Source of the DNA: Sambucus nigra
Lineage: Eukaryota; Streptophyta; Magnoliopsida; Dipsacales; Adoxaceae
Length of the DNA: 64,000 nucleotides
Reading direction: 5' to 3'
Assembly: GCA_949130495.1 (NCBI GenBank)
Contig: OX422222.1
Location: 271,426,109 to 271,490,108 of the forward strand
The notes below the pieces were generated by a model that was not told where the DNA came from, searched no databases, and saw nothing but the letters and a program-made list of their open reading frames with translations. A program made the translations under genes and the position numbers. This document shows, one piece after another, positions 1 through 10,814 of the stretch. The number at the start of each line of letters is the position of its first letter. Position 1 is the first letter of the stretch.

Positions 1-822
1 TTCTTGGGGATATTTTGTCCGAGGTTCTTGGAGGAGATTTTATAAATTTTGTGTTGATCTTGAGGACGTGATCATTGGTTTCTCATCATGGTTTGAGGTA
101 TGGGGTTTTACACAATATGCTCCTTAAATCTCGCGAGTGTCATTCTCTTTGAATTCTTGTTTAATTGAACTCATATTTGAATTGATAAACTCATTGAAAT
201 CTGGAAAATAATTGTTGAAAATATTTTGATTCATGTGGTATCATTATATTGTTGATGAGCACGTTGTCATGAGATTTTAATATGGCACGGATGTTGGGCA
301 CCCGCCAAAATTCATGTTTCCCTGGCTATGGCTTGATAAAGCATATACGGATGTGGTGAGGCCTGGTGACCCGGTTAAAGTGTTGTTGAGAAATTTATTG
401 ATAAATGCTTTGAGATTTGCATTTGATTTGAATATCCATACTCGTGTTGTTACGCTTTGTTCATCGTTAATATATTTGTTGAGCATCTTTCCTGTCGTAT
501 TGTGTACTTCCCCATATTTTCTTTTAGTGGCAAGTTAGCGCGAATTTTGGGGCGCTATGGAGATTGATTTTAGCGAGGATTGTTTTGGGAAGAATTTTAT
601 TTATTTTTATGTATAGAGCTTTGGTGATTTGTATTTTATTTTCGAGTTAGTTGTTGTATGTAATTCGAGAGATTTGATATTTAATTTGAAGAGATTGAGA
701 TTAGTAGTTTCTTTTTTGTTGTTATGGGACTTAGATGCTCTATACCTTGTCACTTGTGGATTTGGATTTATTTTATCGCATTAACGCTCCGTTCGCTCTC
801 CCCGGGTGGGCGGGGTGTTACA
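1..822 (+). mobile_element. Right end of a long LTR, gypsy-like
   Basis: This is non-coding AT-rich sequence whose right edge is a GC-rich block (about 790-815) running into GGGGTGTTACA at 812-822. Long LTRs of plant Ty3/gypsy elements, especially the Tekay/Del type, commonly end in this way. The left end lies outside the window, so no target duplication can be checked. The short ORFs here have no recognisable protein similarity. It could also be an unrelated intergenic repeat; the call rests on the terminal motif and the general composition. Confidence 0.4.
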
Positions 823-1809
823 TGAGCGTAGGGGCGCCATATTAATGTATATATATATTATAGTGTGAAAATGTATATATACATACATTATTGTCTACTA
901 TGTGAATTGAGTAGACATAAACGATAATGAAATCTGAAATGAATTAAGTAAGTGAATTTTAATTGAAAAAAAGGATTATCCATGTTAAAGAGAAAATGGG
1001 TATATATGTATTACCTGTATTGAGAGAGAAATACGTGGGAAAGATATGGGTTATGATTAGTTGGCACTGATATGAACTAGTTAACATGGGAACTGTAACT
1101 AGTATGACTTAGAGGTACGTTAGGTGTACACTCTAGATGCGAGGTGAGAATCTCATGTGAGAGTCCGATAATCTAACATATATATAATAATTGCTGAATA
1201 TATCATTTATTCACTTGTTATTTTCTAAACTATTTTTTACATCGGGCTCTGACCCATTATATTGCATATTCCCTTCTCTCTTGTATGCTCTATATTAGGT
1301 GTCCAGCCACAGGGATGCCAGACGTAGGGGATTGGAGTATTTGACGTGCTATGGATGATATGGAGTTGCAGATTTTATATTAGACGCTTCATCTTCTTGA
1401 TTCCTACATTTGTAGTAGTTGTTTTCATTTAGGGAATGTTGCCCAAAGGATTCTAATCTTTCCATGTCAGTCAGTTTATTTACCTGTATCAGAGTTGATT
1501 ACATATGGTTTACGTTGGATTATGGTATTGAGATTTTAAATTGGAGAGTTTTATTCCAGTTGCATTTAATTCAGTTTTTCTATTACTCAATTGTTATTCA
1601 ATGGGTGAATGGATTGTGTTAAATGGTTTATTTTTTAAAAGTGGATTTTTATTAAATTAAAATTAAAAAGTTTTTAACACCTGTTTAATTAAGTATTAGG
1701 TGATTATAATTTTTTTTCGACAGTGATGGTAAGAATGATCCAACTGTATATTCTGATTTAATTTGGTATGGGACTGATCACTCGGTATTTAATTAAGCGG
1801 GCTGTTACA
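823..1809 (+). mobile_element. Right part of a second LTR-like sequence
   Basis: A second non-coding stretch ends in GGGCTGTTACA at about 1799-1809, just before retrotransposon pol sequence begins. The 1300-1450 portion looks like the U5 part of long gypsy LTRs. The simplest reading is that the LTR ending at 822 sits inside or beside this older one. There is no duplicated target site that I can demonstrate. Confidence 0.3.
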
Positions 1810-1984
1810 AACCCGTCCAGCCGAATGACCTGATGGTTGATGCTGATAGCCGAATTTGATATTGTGTATGCCACGCAAAAGGCCATGAAAGGAAGAGTTA
1901 TCTCTGACTACCTCATTGACTACCCTATGGAAGAAGCCAATGTCTGAATTTCTAGATTCCTGGATGATAACATCCTTTGTACCT

Positions 1985-2400
1985 CCCAAGAATACCTTCA
2001 AAAGCAAATGTTCTTCGACGGCACCGCCAACAATAATGGGTATGGCATTGGGATACTCTGAATTGCCCCTGATGACTCTCACACTCTTATTGCCATCAAG
2101 ATGGATTTTCTCGGCACCAACAATATTACTAAATATGAGGCATGTATGGTAGTCCTCAAAGTTTCTCTCAAGAAAGGAATTTGATACCTTGATGTTTATG
2201 GGAATCTATCCCTCATCATCGGTCAAGTACTCAGAAAATGGAAAGTCAAAGACAAGAAATTCTTACCCTTCCATGCCCACTTAGAATGGTTAGCCTCTTA
2301 ATTCCAAGATATCACCTTCCATTACCTCCCTCGAGTAAAGAATAACCCAGCCAACACCCTTGCTACCTTAGCCTAAATGGTTGACCTGCCTGAAGGAATA
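1985..2400 (+). pseudogene. RNase H domain of a Tat-like pol, degenerate
   Basis: Reading the plus strand through several stops gives a recognisable archaeal-type (additional) RNase H. There is an FFDGTANNNGYGIGIL start with the first catalytic Asp, a TKYEACMV helix where the catalytic Glu belongs, a DVYGNLSLII segment where the Asp of the usual YGDS motif has become Asn, and HYLPRVKNNPANTLATLA at the end, where the usual AD is lost. In the Tat lineage this domain degrades the RNA strand of the RNA-DNA hybrid and lies between the classical RNase H and integrase. At least two catalytic residues are gone and stops are frequent, so it is dead. Confidence 0.6.
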
Positions 2401-2479
2401 ATAATGGCCCTTTCCCTCGTCCAAAAGAAAGATAAACCAACACATTGCTATAACATTGAGCTCATTATAGAAGAAGATC

Positions 2480-3700
2480 ATGTTATAGATGACTACTGGT
2501 ACTATAATATTTGACGCCTCCTCAAGCATGGTACTATCCCCAAGGTTAATAAGAAAAATCGAGTAACCCTTCGTAAACAGGTTGCCCAGTACATTTTTTG
2601 TGATAAAGCCTTATTTAACTGAAACTTCGATGGAACCCATTTACTCTGCATCGCAGGGGTGACATTGAATAAATGATGCTGAAAATCAACAGCGGGGAGT
2701 GAGGGCCCCATATGAATGGCCATATGATTGCCAAGAAAATCATCTGACAAGATTTCTATTGGACTACAATGGTTCAGGATTGCACCACCTATGTTCAGAG
2801 ATTTCTCAAATGCCAGCAGTTTTTCAACTTCCAACACTTACCTCTGCGGGAATTATATAACACGACTTCTCCATGGCCGTTTTCCACATGGGGCATCGAT
2901 ATCATCGGGAAAGTTACACCCTAAGCCTCCAACAGGCATGAATTCATCTTGGTTGCCATTGACTACTTCACTAAATGGGTTGAAGCCTAATCATACGCAG
3001 TTCTGAACGCCAAAAAGGTGGCCAAGTTCATTTGAGAAAATATCATCTACCGATATAGGGTCCCACTTGAGCTAGTGTCAGATAATGGATTACATTTCTA
3101 GGAAAAAGTCACAGAAGTGATCGGTAAGTATGGGATTTTGAGACATAAATCTTATCCCTACCAACCTCAAACCAACGGTGCAGTTGAAGCTGCTAATAAG
3201 AACCTCAAAGACATCATCATCAAGATAATCGAAAGATATTGGCATTGGGCCAACTGGTTCCCTTACACCCTTTGGGACTACCACACTTCAGTTCGAACAT
3301 CTACGGGGGCTACCCCTTACTCTCTGGTATACGGTATGGAAGCAATCTGACCCATGGAGATGGACATTCCTTCACTACCCATCATGCTTGAAAGCAAATT
3401 CAGTGAGGAAGACTAGCATCAGAGTCGTCGTAACGAGTTATCACTATAAGACAAAGGGAGGCTGGAAGCTCTATATAATATACAAGAGTACTATCACCGA
3501 ACAACGCGATCATTTAATAAGAGAGTCACGGGCCTTAGCCCTAAAAGAAATAGTAGAGCCTATCTGGGACCCTAGAGGGAAATTCAATCCCAATTGGAGT
3601 GGCCGAAGATCATATCCAGTGGCGCTGCTATCCTCACTAACCTTAATGGATAAGAAATGGCCCGCTCAGTCAACATAGACCGTCTCAAGAAATTTTACGC
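2480..3700 (+). pseudogene. Integrase of a Tat-like pol, degenerate
   Basis: Fragments in shifting plus-strand frames match the plant gypsy integrase core. The first Asp lies in a GIDIIGKVTP-like stretch (about 2892-2920), the second in VSDNG (about 3078), and the Glu in NGAVEAANKNL at 3175-3205, followed by the STGATPYSLVYGMEAI signature (3300-3350). A C-terminal tail with PRGKFNPNWSG and RPVNIDRLKKFYA-like remnants runs to about 3700. Integrase joins the cDNA copy to host DNA. Several stops and frame changes make this non-functional. The best-preserved piece is 3117-3350. Confidence 0.65.
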
Positions 3701-5180
3701 CTAGTTCTAAATCTCAGTGTGCTACGACTCTTCTCATATCCCTTCTATTCTAAATAAAATTCTTCATTTCCCTCTACTCAAAACTACATGGGGCCTGATC
3801 CTCTAAAAATCCCTTTGCTTTCAAAAATGAAACTCAGAAAATTTTTCAAACCCCCCAGAGGTATGTAGACAACTCGATCATATGCTTTATATGAGCATGA
3901 CCCCCATTCTTTTCCATAGAATAATATTCTTTTCTTATCCCCAAGAACGACAGTTCATTTTAACATGTAAATGAACAAAAGGATTATGTATGCCTTAGAG
4001 ATTGGTATAGATAATTCAAATACAAAATTCATCGAGAGGCACAATAATATAAATAATTTTTTCTTTATTCATTAATAAAATGTCTTTTCGATTACATCGG
4101 CATATGGATTAAAACAACTTCCCTTGATAAATAAACACTTACTCTCTCCTAAAACAAAACCATAAATAAAAACCAACTAATCCCAAAAATACCCTTCTCA
4201 CACAAATAAACTTCCTAGAAAATAACCAAATGCACCATATAAGAGCTTCACAGAAACCCTAGGGATCCTACCCACAACTGCTAGAAGAATTGGCCCCATC
4301 ATTATCTACATCTTGGCATCCCCAAACTTCCCCTGCATGAATAAAGTGTCGTTGACACTCTATGGAACGATAAGCCCTGACCAGCCAAGGGAAAACAATA
4401 ACACATCCCTCCATAGTGTCAAATATGGTTAACCACCTTTGCCCGATCTCTACAACCAGCATCTTGGAAACTACTCTCCTCCATAACCACTTCATGTAGT
4501 CCTCAAAAATATGCTAGACACCAACAGACTGAGATTTGTGGGTTGATGGTTAGTGATTCTGCCACAGAGAGCCCAGCCGCATGCGCATATGCTCTGTCAA
4601 GTCTTCCACCAGAAATAAGTCTAGTGTCCGAGGTGGCACAATTTTCTCCCAGCAAAATTGGCACAAGAGCCACTAGTGAAATTAAAAAGAGGCCTGTCCG
4701 AGGCCAACCAACCTAACATACTGGTATTTCCCCTATTCTAGAATGGGAAGCATATCCCCCCACCAAGGCAATGACCAACGCAAGCCTAGATCCCCATACT
4801 CTACAAATCAATTCTTTCAGCTCTCGATGTCAAGGACTACACTTAAAAAGTAGTGTGAAAAGAAGTTTGGCACAACCAACAAAGGATATGGCGAACCACC
4901 TTTTTTTTATTAAGATAAAAAAACTCAATAAAAATAATCTTTGTTCTCAAAAGAATTCCGAATTTCCTTTTTTTACTTATCTTGTTTTAAGATATATTCT
5001 CTCTCAAATCATTCTTAAATATTTTTACGGTCTCATCAGCAATGTAGAAAAAAGCATGTGCATTAAGTCACTAAAAACATAAATTAACAAAAACTTCATT
5101 TTATTTTCATAGATATTTATTGTGTTACATATTTTTGTAGGAAGAAATAAAAATACAATGGGACTCAGCCCGAAACTGCA

Positions 5181-5272
5181 TTCTTTCTCTCTCTCTCTCT
5201 CCATTGCCTTCACCTATAACCTCCCTCTCTATTTCTTTCTCTCTCTTATCTTTCTCTCTCTCTCTAGGAGCC
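5181..5272. repeat. CT-rich microsatellite-like tract
   Basis: Runs of TC dinucleotides (5187-5201 and 5250-5266) are separated by pyrimidine-rich DNA. The short ORFs across it on both strands (serine/leucine-rich on one, glutamate/arginine-rich on the other) are by-products of this composition. Confidence 0.8.
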
Positions 5273-5529
5273 TCCTTCCCCGTGGTGTTCTCTCTTCCCC
5301 TAGGGACAAGACGACATACCTCCACTCCCTGAACCAGACCCTTCCTCAAATGAGGCAGATGGCACCGAATAAGAAGGAATATGTATTGCCCCCCGAATGT
5401 GGGCGGTCATCGAAGATATCTAATCCCGAATGTCCTTCAGCTAGGTGGTTGATACCCGGATGTACTGCAAGAAAAATGGAAAATAGCAAATCGGTCAATC
5501 TGGGGCAAAGAAAGAAATCAGGAAATCAA

Positions 5530-6110
5530 AAGACAAAGAGATGAAAAGTATGCCATTGGCTGGAGAACCTCCTCTGTTAAGCCCAGCTCCTCCGGATCCA
5601 TCGCAATGGGGCGGTGCAACATACGAACCGACCCTCTGTCAGCCCACCAAATGTTATAAGAGAGAGGGGCTAACCGAACAAAGTGAACCTCTGAAGTCAC
5701 CGCCACCGTTGATGACGACTTACCACCTGCACTGTGGGAAGACCGCACTGGATGAATCGAACCGTATGGGGGAGAGGCATCACATCATGTATGCTAGGCG
5801 GCATCAACCAAATCAACACAAAATTCAGATAATCATATGTCTCCACCGTGTTGGTATATGATGAGTAAGTCTCGCCCATCATCATCGCTACCCGCGCATC
5901 ATCCTACATCTCCTTCACTCACTGCATGCACACCGAGGGCCTTGCAGGTGGCACAGTCACCTCCTCCTTCATAACTTGTCAAATTTCTCTCTCCTTGAGA
6001 TACTAGGTGTTACCGAACTCATGCACCAACAGATGTTGCATCTGCGCATTCCCCCCAGTCAACCTCGTATGGTGGATGGCCATCCCCTAGGGATAGAAGG
6101 TAACCTGAAA
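5530..6110 (-). pseudogene. Antisense extra ORF remnant of Tat1
   Basis: On the minus strand, pieces starting near 6080 read like real protein: a segment MAIHHTRLTGGNAQMQHL, then a charged stretch with stops, then MMMGETYSSYTNTVETYDY (about 5885-5830). A donor-like TGCAG|GTGGTAAGT lies near 5720-5735 and a further MDPEELGLTEE piece is at about 5608-5576. Extra ORFs antisense to gag-pol between integrase and the 3' LTR are known in Tat-lineage elements. I recognise no domain. Alternatively the tract around 5640-5665 could be a decayed minus-strand primer site, so the call is tentative. Confidence 0.3.
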
Positions 6111-6920
6111 AATTCCTAGCGGAAAAAAGATTAATATAAAAAAGGATCATAAAGGAAAAATGGTCTCAGAAAAGAAAGAAGAATTTACCCGCTCGCTCAT
6201 CAGTTCATTCAAGACCTGACGCATCACCTCCAAAGAAAGGGACCGCCTCGACTACCTGTTGGACTTATGCCATCAGTACATCCGGTAGAAGTCGCAAACA
6301 GACTCATCCTTCAAAGCTATCAGTGGGCATTGAGTCTAATCACCTCATAAAAGCATTTCTACAAAGGACAAAAGGTCATCAATCATAAAGAAAAATGTGA
6401 ATGCATAAAGGAAAATGCGAATGCATTACGGAAAATGTGAATGCATAATGGAAAATGCACAAAATAAAGAACACCTCCAAAAGATACGTGGCGCCAGTTT
6501 AGGTCTACCAGTTGAATGCCTCCAAAGAAAAATAAAGGGTCGCTAAACTCACGCTTCCCCAGTAAAAAAGAGGGATATTCGAAAAAACCCTCAAATATGG
6601 TAAAAACCACAGATGGACAACGTCACCACTCGTCTCCACCCCAAAAAACTCCCTAAACTTTTGTGCGAAAATTCCCAAAAAATGAATCCCCAGAAAATTC
6701 CGAAAATTACCAAATGAATTTTAGAACATTTTTCACCAAGAAAAACATTTTTACCACACTTATTTCCCCCATCGGAACTCTTACCTCCCTAGCGGAATCA
6801 ATTGGATATCTCCCCCAATAAAATTAGGAAATATCCAATCCACGGATTAATTCCTCTTCCCCAACAGAACAACAAGATAATTTTCCCCAATGGAGTCTCC
6901 AAATTTACCAAGAAAACTAC

Positions 6921-7470
6921 AACTTAAGCCTTCAGACTGGCTTCGACCTGTAGAATTGGTCATTACAAGTTAATCCCTTAGAATTTATTCGACCCGCAAA
7001 ATTAATCACTGTAACTAATGCCCTAAAAATTAGCCTCAACACGCAGAATTGTTCATTACAACTTAAGCCCTCAGATTTGGCTTCAACCTGCAGAATTGGT
7101 CATCTCTACTTAAGCCCTCAGAATTGGTTGTGACCCGCAGAATTGGTCGCCACAACTTAAGCCCTAAGAATTGGCTTCGACCATCAAAATTGGTCATCTC
7201 TACTTAAAGCCTCAGAATTTTCTTTGACCCGTAGAATTGGTCACCTCAACTTAAGCCCTTAGAATTGGTTTTGTCCCGCAAAATTGGTCACTCATATCCA
7301 AGCCCTCATAATTGGATTCGACCAACATAATTGGTCGCTCCCACCTTAGGTCCTTATAATTGACCTCGACCCGTAGAATCGGCCATATCCAACATCTCCT
7401 CAGGTCCTTAGAATTGGCCTCAACCCTCTGAATCGATAATTCTCATCCCTTAGGTCCATAAAATCGACCT
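6921..7470. repeat. About 46-bp tandem repeat array, 11-12 copies
   Basis: The phrase 'acttaagccctcagaattgg' recurs with variations at 6922, 6968, 7014, 7061, 7108 and onward, followed each time by a 'cgacccgcagaattggtca'-like half. Spacing is 46-47 bp. Each unit contains two related half-repeats centred on 'agaattgg', so a 23-bp sub-period is visible. Copies decay toward the right end. Short tandem arrays of this type are typical of Tat 3' regions. Confidence 0.85.
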
Positions 7471-7629
7471 CTTTTCTAAAAATCATGTGGTGTATATTCG
7501 ATGGATTTCACTTATTCCAAGCTCACCCATCGAGGGGATCTATAAACACCACATTATAGGACCCCATAGGTCTCTCCTTTGGTCCATATAACCTCTCCAT
7601 TTCACTACAAATCCTAGGTCATACTTCGA

Positions 7630-8400
7630 GCACTCATTTAGAGGCTATCGGGCGCTCTCAAGCCCCGTTTGAATTCGGTCAACTCTATCATCAGAGTGAA
7701 AGCTTATCGAATATTTAAGGGGATCTAAACCCCCTTTCCAACTATCTAAACCATGTACGAATCAGCAAAACGGTTCGGACGAACGGACTATTTTACTATC
7801 AAAAACGGATCTAAAGGCCACTCGGAGTTCCCGGCCCCGATTTGACCCCATTTAACTTCATCGTCAGAGATAAATCTCTTTGAAATTTTGAAGGGTAATG
7901 AACCCCCTTTCCAAGATCTACCCCGTGCATAAAATGGCAAAACCGTTTGGACGAACGATCAGTTTTCCCCCAAAAATTGATATGGAGGCCATTGGGCGCT
8001 CTTGAGATTCATATGACCAAGGTCAAACCTTCAAATTTAATGAGACAAATTGAATATATGAAGGTAACTAAATATCCATTCCAACAGTTCACCCTGTGCG
8101 AGATTCTGACTTATGGTACGGACGAATGACCTGTTTCACTTCGAGAGGTCACATAGCACTTTTGGGCCCCGGTTGACCAAGGTAAACTTTTCGAACTAAG
8201 AAAATATCTTTGGAATGTCAAAGTAAATCACCTAATATTTCGAAGGGTCCACCCCGTGCATGATTCTGGTTTACCGTTTGGATGAACAATCCATTTTCGT
8301 TCGACGATCTCCCACCAAAGGACCAACATGCACTTTCGAGCCACATTTGACCCAAATTCCACTCTCGGACCCGGGAACGATCCAAGGGACTCTTTAATGT
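7630..8400. repeat. About 171-bp tandem repeat, 4-5 diverged copies
   Basis: The landmark '(c/t)ggacgaac' occurs at 7776, 7948, 8119 and, as tggatgaac, at 8279, spacings of 172, 171 and 160 bp. Other landmarks recur in the same phase: 'gggcgctct' or 'gcactttcg', then 'gttgaccaaggt'-like, then 'accccgtgcat'. The units have diverged substantially. The length is close to the monomer size of many plant satellites. The array sits directly upstream of the element's LTR. Confidence 0.8.
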
Positions 8401-8500
8401 ATCAATATTAACTTTCTAACGGTACTCCCTATGCATAATTTGCATCAACAAATTGCGTTCTATGACTTTTTTTAGGAAAATATACACTAAACAGCCGCTT

Positions 8501-8520
8501 GGCAGGTCCATTTACCTGCC
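8501..8520. promoter_or_regulatory. Perfect hairpin upstream of LTR TATA box
   Basis: GGCAGGT, a six-base loop, then ACCTGCC: a perfect 7-bp inverted repeat about 70 bp upstream of the TATA box. A further ACCTGCC copy lies at 8542-8548. Confidence 0.6.
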
Positions 8521-8548
8521 TATCAACAATGTGCCAATGGTACCTGCC

Positions 8549-8576
8549 AATTGTCACGATAAGGGCCATGACAATT
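8549..8576. promoter_or_regulatory. Second hairpin upstream of LTR TATA box
   Basis: AATTGTCA (8549-8556) and TGACAATT (8569-8576) form perfect 8-bp arms around a 12-base loop, ending 15 bp before the TATA box. It could be a transcription-factor site pair or an RNA/DNA stem; the sequence alone does not say. Confidence 0.6.
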
Positions 8577-8591
8577 ATCACCCCCTGACCC

Positions 8592-8599
8592 TATAAATA
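8592..8599 (+). promoter_or_regulatory. TATA box of Tat1 LTR
   Basis: TATAAATA in a C-rich context, followed by AGAGGG. It is the best candidate for the U3/R promoter of this LTR. Confidence 0.6.
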
Positions 8600-10066
8600 G
8601 AGGGAATGACCTCACTTCCACATCACACCTCAAATCAATCAGCATCAGTGATCTCAGCAATATTCTCTTACAATCAGCGAAGTTTATTCATGTCAAATTT
8701 CGTGCAATCTTACATGCCCATCCTTTTCATACCCAATTTGACAAAATCTCATTCTCCCTCATCCAAAATTCATCTTGTATTCAAAGGAGTTCATCCAAGA
8801 TCAAATATCAAGCTTTAAAGAAGGTCAAAATGCTTCCCAATCTCTTTAATTTTCTGTGTTTGCATAAAATTCATAAGATTCATAATCTAGTTTTACTATA
8901 GTTCATACACATTAATATCTTACATTTTTATTAGTATATTGCACATACTTTATTTTCTATAAAAAATTTTAAAAAGAGTGTTACGCCCATGAGTTCCGAA
9001 CGGGATTGTCCATCACACTTTTCCAAAACTAAACATTTTCTTCACACACACATATAAAAAAACTCCGTTTGAATCTATGTGATAAACCCCACCCCTATGT
9101 TGCATGCGAACAATGTGGACTTTCATGCCTTTATAGGCTACATAGGCATTTCAAATTAAAACCCGAGACTCGAGTCCAATTTTCTAAATTTTCAATTTTC
9201 AATTTCTTGATTTTCCTAAAATTCCCCATTTTCACATTTATCATATTCTTGCATTATTATACATATTATGTTTGTAATCCTTGTTAGCGTTTTATCCAAC
9301 ACATATTATCGTTTCATTATAACGATCAATATCACGATAAACGTATAAACCATATTTTATATATATTATTTTGGGAACATTTTCTATGGATGATCTCACT
9401 CTATCACTTTTATGGTATGAATTGGGCGATTTCAATCTTCAATATATATACACGCACACACACTTTATGGAGAAATAAAGAAAAATAATAACACAAGCCC
9501 ATAAGAGATCGAAAGGGTGAGATGGGTTCCTAACACCTTCCCATTTCGTAACTTAGCCCCCGAACCCTTCGAACTATTAGTTCGTAAGCATCAGTTTTTT
9601 TATGCCGCTTTCTCGAGGCAGAAACATGTTCTTTTACCAGTTTTGTGCAAAATAGGCTGGTAACTCCATCTATTTACCTTTACCCCACACCGACGATGGT
9701 CGAAGAGTTCCTAAATCAAAAAAGGGGCCATTACCTTTCATCCTCCTTTCTTTCCCCGACCCCCATTCTTGGAAAGAACGACAGAGAAAAAGAGAGAGAG
9801 AGGAAGGGGACGCACGAATCTTCATGATCAGGTTGGCCACAGTGTCTCCATTGGACCTCTGGTCACCTGAAACTATAGTGCAGAAGGCTACTTAGTGGAC
9901 ATAGGCTCCTCTTTAGGGCTAAACGATGTATCTCTTTGTGTCATTACTCTTATTATTATCTCATTCTTTCCATATTGACATTTTATTACTTGTTTATTAT
10001 TTTCTATCTCTAATTGGATCTCAATTTTCTAAGACAAACCTTGAAACTGATTTTAGACGATAACAA

Positions 10067-10086
10067 AATAGCGTTGTTTGTGGGGA
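10067..10086 (+). other. Decayed primer binding site after Tat1 LTR
   Basis: AAATAGCGTTGTTTGTGGGGAC resembles the TGGCGCCGTCTGTGGGGA type of primer site common in plant gypsy elements (compare 55161-55178 on the minus strand), with changes in the first half. Its position just 3' of the LTR implies a second element copy reading rightward from here. Confidence 0.45.
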
Positions 10087-10249
10087 CGACAAAGCCTAGG
10101 GGTTTTCTCACCTTATCTTTGGTTTTTCATTTTTTAAAAACTTCATAAATTTTCCCTACTTCATTGACGACCTTATCATTGAGCAGATCGACTAGATTCC
10201 TTTGATTCCCTATTTTAAATACTCAATCCCCTGTTCTAGTAGGCAATTA

Positions 10250-10814
10250 TGTCTAATCCGAACTTAGATCCAGGTTTTTCTCACTTAAAACAACTTTTTC
10301 ACTTTTGATTTTGGAGGTTTTTGGTCTTTCTTTGTTTTCCTATCGATGTACTCTATTTCTGCAAATCCTATGAAAAATTATTGAACACCTTGAGAGTAGG
10401 CATAAATAGGTAGCACCACCCTCAACCCCTATTAGAATCGAGCATCTAGAAGGATTTATGCACATCCTCTTTAAGAGCCAAAAGGCTATGCAAGAAAGTA
10501 CGAGTCATCTATCTCAAAGTGTGTTGGCCTCACTAAATTGACTAGCTTATTCAAAACCAGTTCTAGTGACCCCACTTGTGGGAAAAAAACAAAATAAACA
10601 TAGGGAAACTTCCCCTCCTTCCTTATACAGGTATAGGAGGCAAGAGAATCGCACTAATGCAGTCGAAATTCCAAAGAGTCCAAGTTTGGGGTAGAACCTC
10701 AACCACGAGGTCAAATGGATATGGTGATGATCAAACATACTTTACTGAATGCATAAGTGATTTTTAAAGGCTTATCAGTGTACCAGTCTTTAATATGTTG
10801 GAAAATAGAGGGGT
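10250..10814 (+). pseudogene. Gag N-terminal fragment of the Tat1 second copy
   Basis: Starting near an ATG at 10250, the plus strand gives gag-leader-like sequence with stops: an N-terminal MSNPNLDPG piece, later EGFMHILFKSQKAMQES (about 10450-10500), then a basic stretch. Tat gag N-termini are poorly conserved, so the assignment rests mostly on position (LTR, primer site, then this) and on the matching gag continuation at 13591 and 34012. It is cut at about 10814 by the next LTR. Confidence 0.35.

Larger units (their letters stand above)
3701..6920. other. Tat1 3' non-coding region
   Basis: No sense-strand gene is visible between the integrase remnant and the tandem repeats. The region holds a pyrimidine-rich tract (5181-5272), an antisense coding remnant (about 5530-6110), and repeated short phrases such as 'gaaaatgcgaatgcataa' at 6395-6450. 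Tat elements usually carry an extended untranslated segment here. Confidence 0.5.
1810..10064 (+). mobile_element. Tat1: decayed Tat-like gypsy element, 3' half with LTR
   Basis: In order on the plus strand: RNase H and integrase fossils (1985-3700), a long 3' non-coding region with two different tandem-repeat arrays (6921-7470, 7630-8400), and an LTR with a TATA box (about 8420-10064). A long repeat-bearing 3' region after integrase is characteristic of the Tat/Ogre/Retand lineage. The 5' half (gag, PR, RT) is missing from this copy. A primer-site-like sequence and gag leader follow the LTR directly, so a second copy in the same orientation seems to share this LTR. Confidence 0.6.
8420..10064 (+). 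mobile_element. LTR of Tat1
   Basis: This LTR lies between the tandem repeats and a primer-site-like sequence. A TATA box (8592-8599) with two upstream hairpins marks U3. The right edge is inferred at ...GATAACA (about 10064), immediately before the PBS-like sequence. The left edge is not certain; I see no clean TG start or polypurine tract. No second copy of this LTR is in the window, so its exact limits cannot be checked by self-comparison. Confidence 0.45.

Noticed and set aside
314..538. Small proteins in the left LTRs (also 1419-1622)
   Set aside because: No start context, homology or codon signal; they fall in LTR-like non-coding DNA.
5122..5544. A 140-aa plus-strand ORF with a hydrophobic start
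   Set aside because: The hydrophobic part is the translated CT-rich tract, and it has no conservation in the other Tat elements here.
8501..8576. Rho-independent-type terminators
   Set aside because: Hairpins lack a following T-run and lie upstream of a TATA box in plant DNA.
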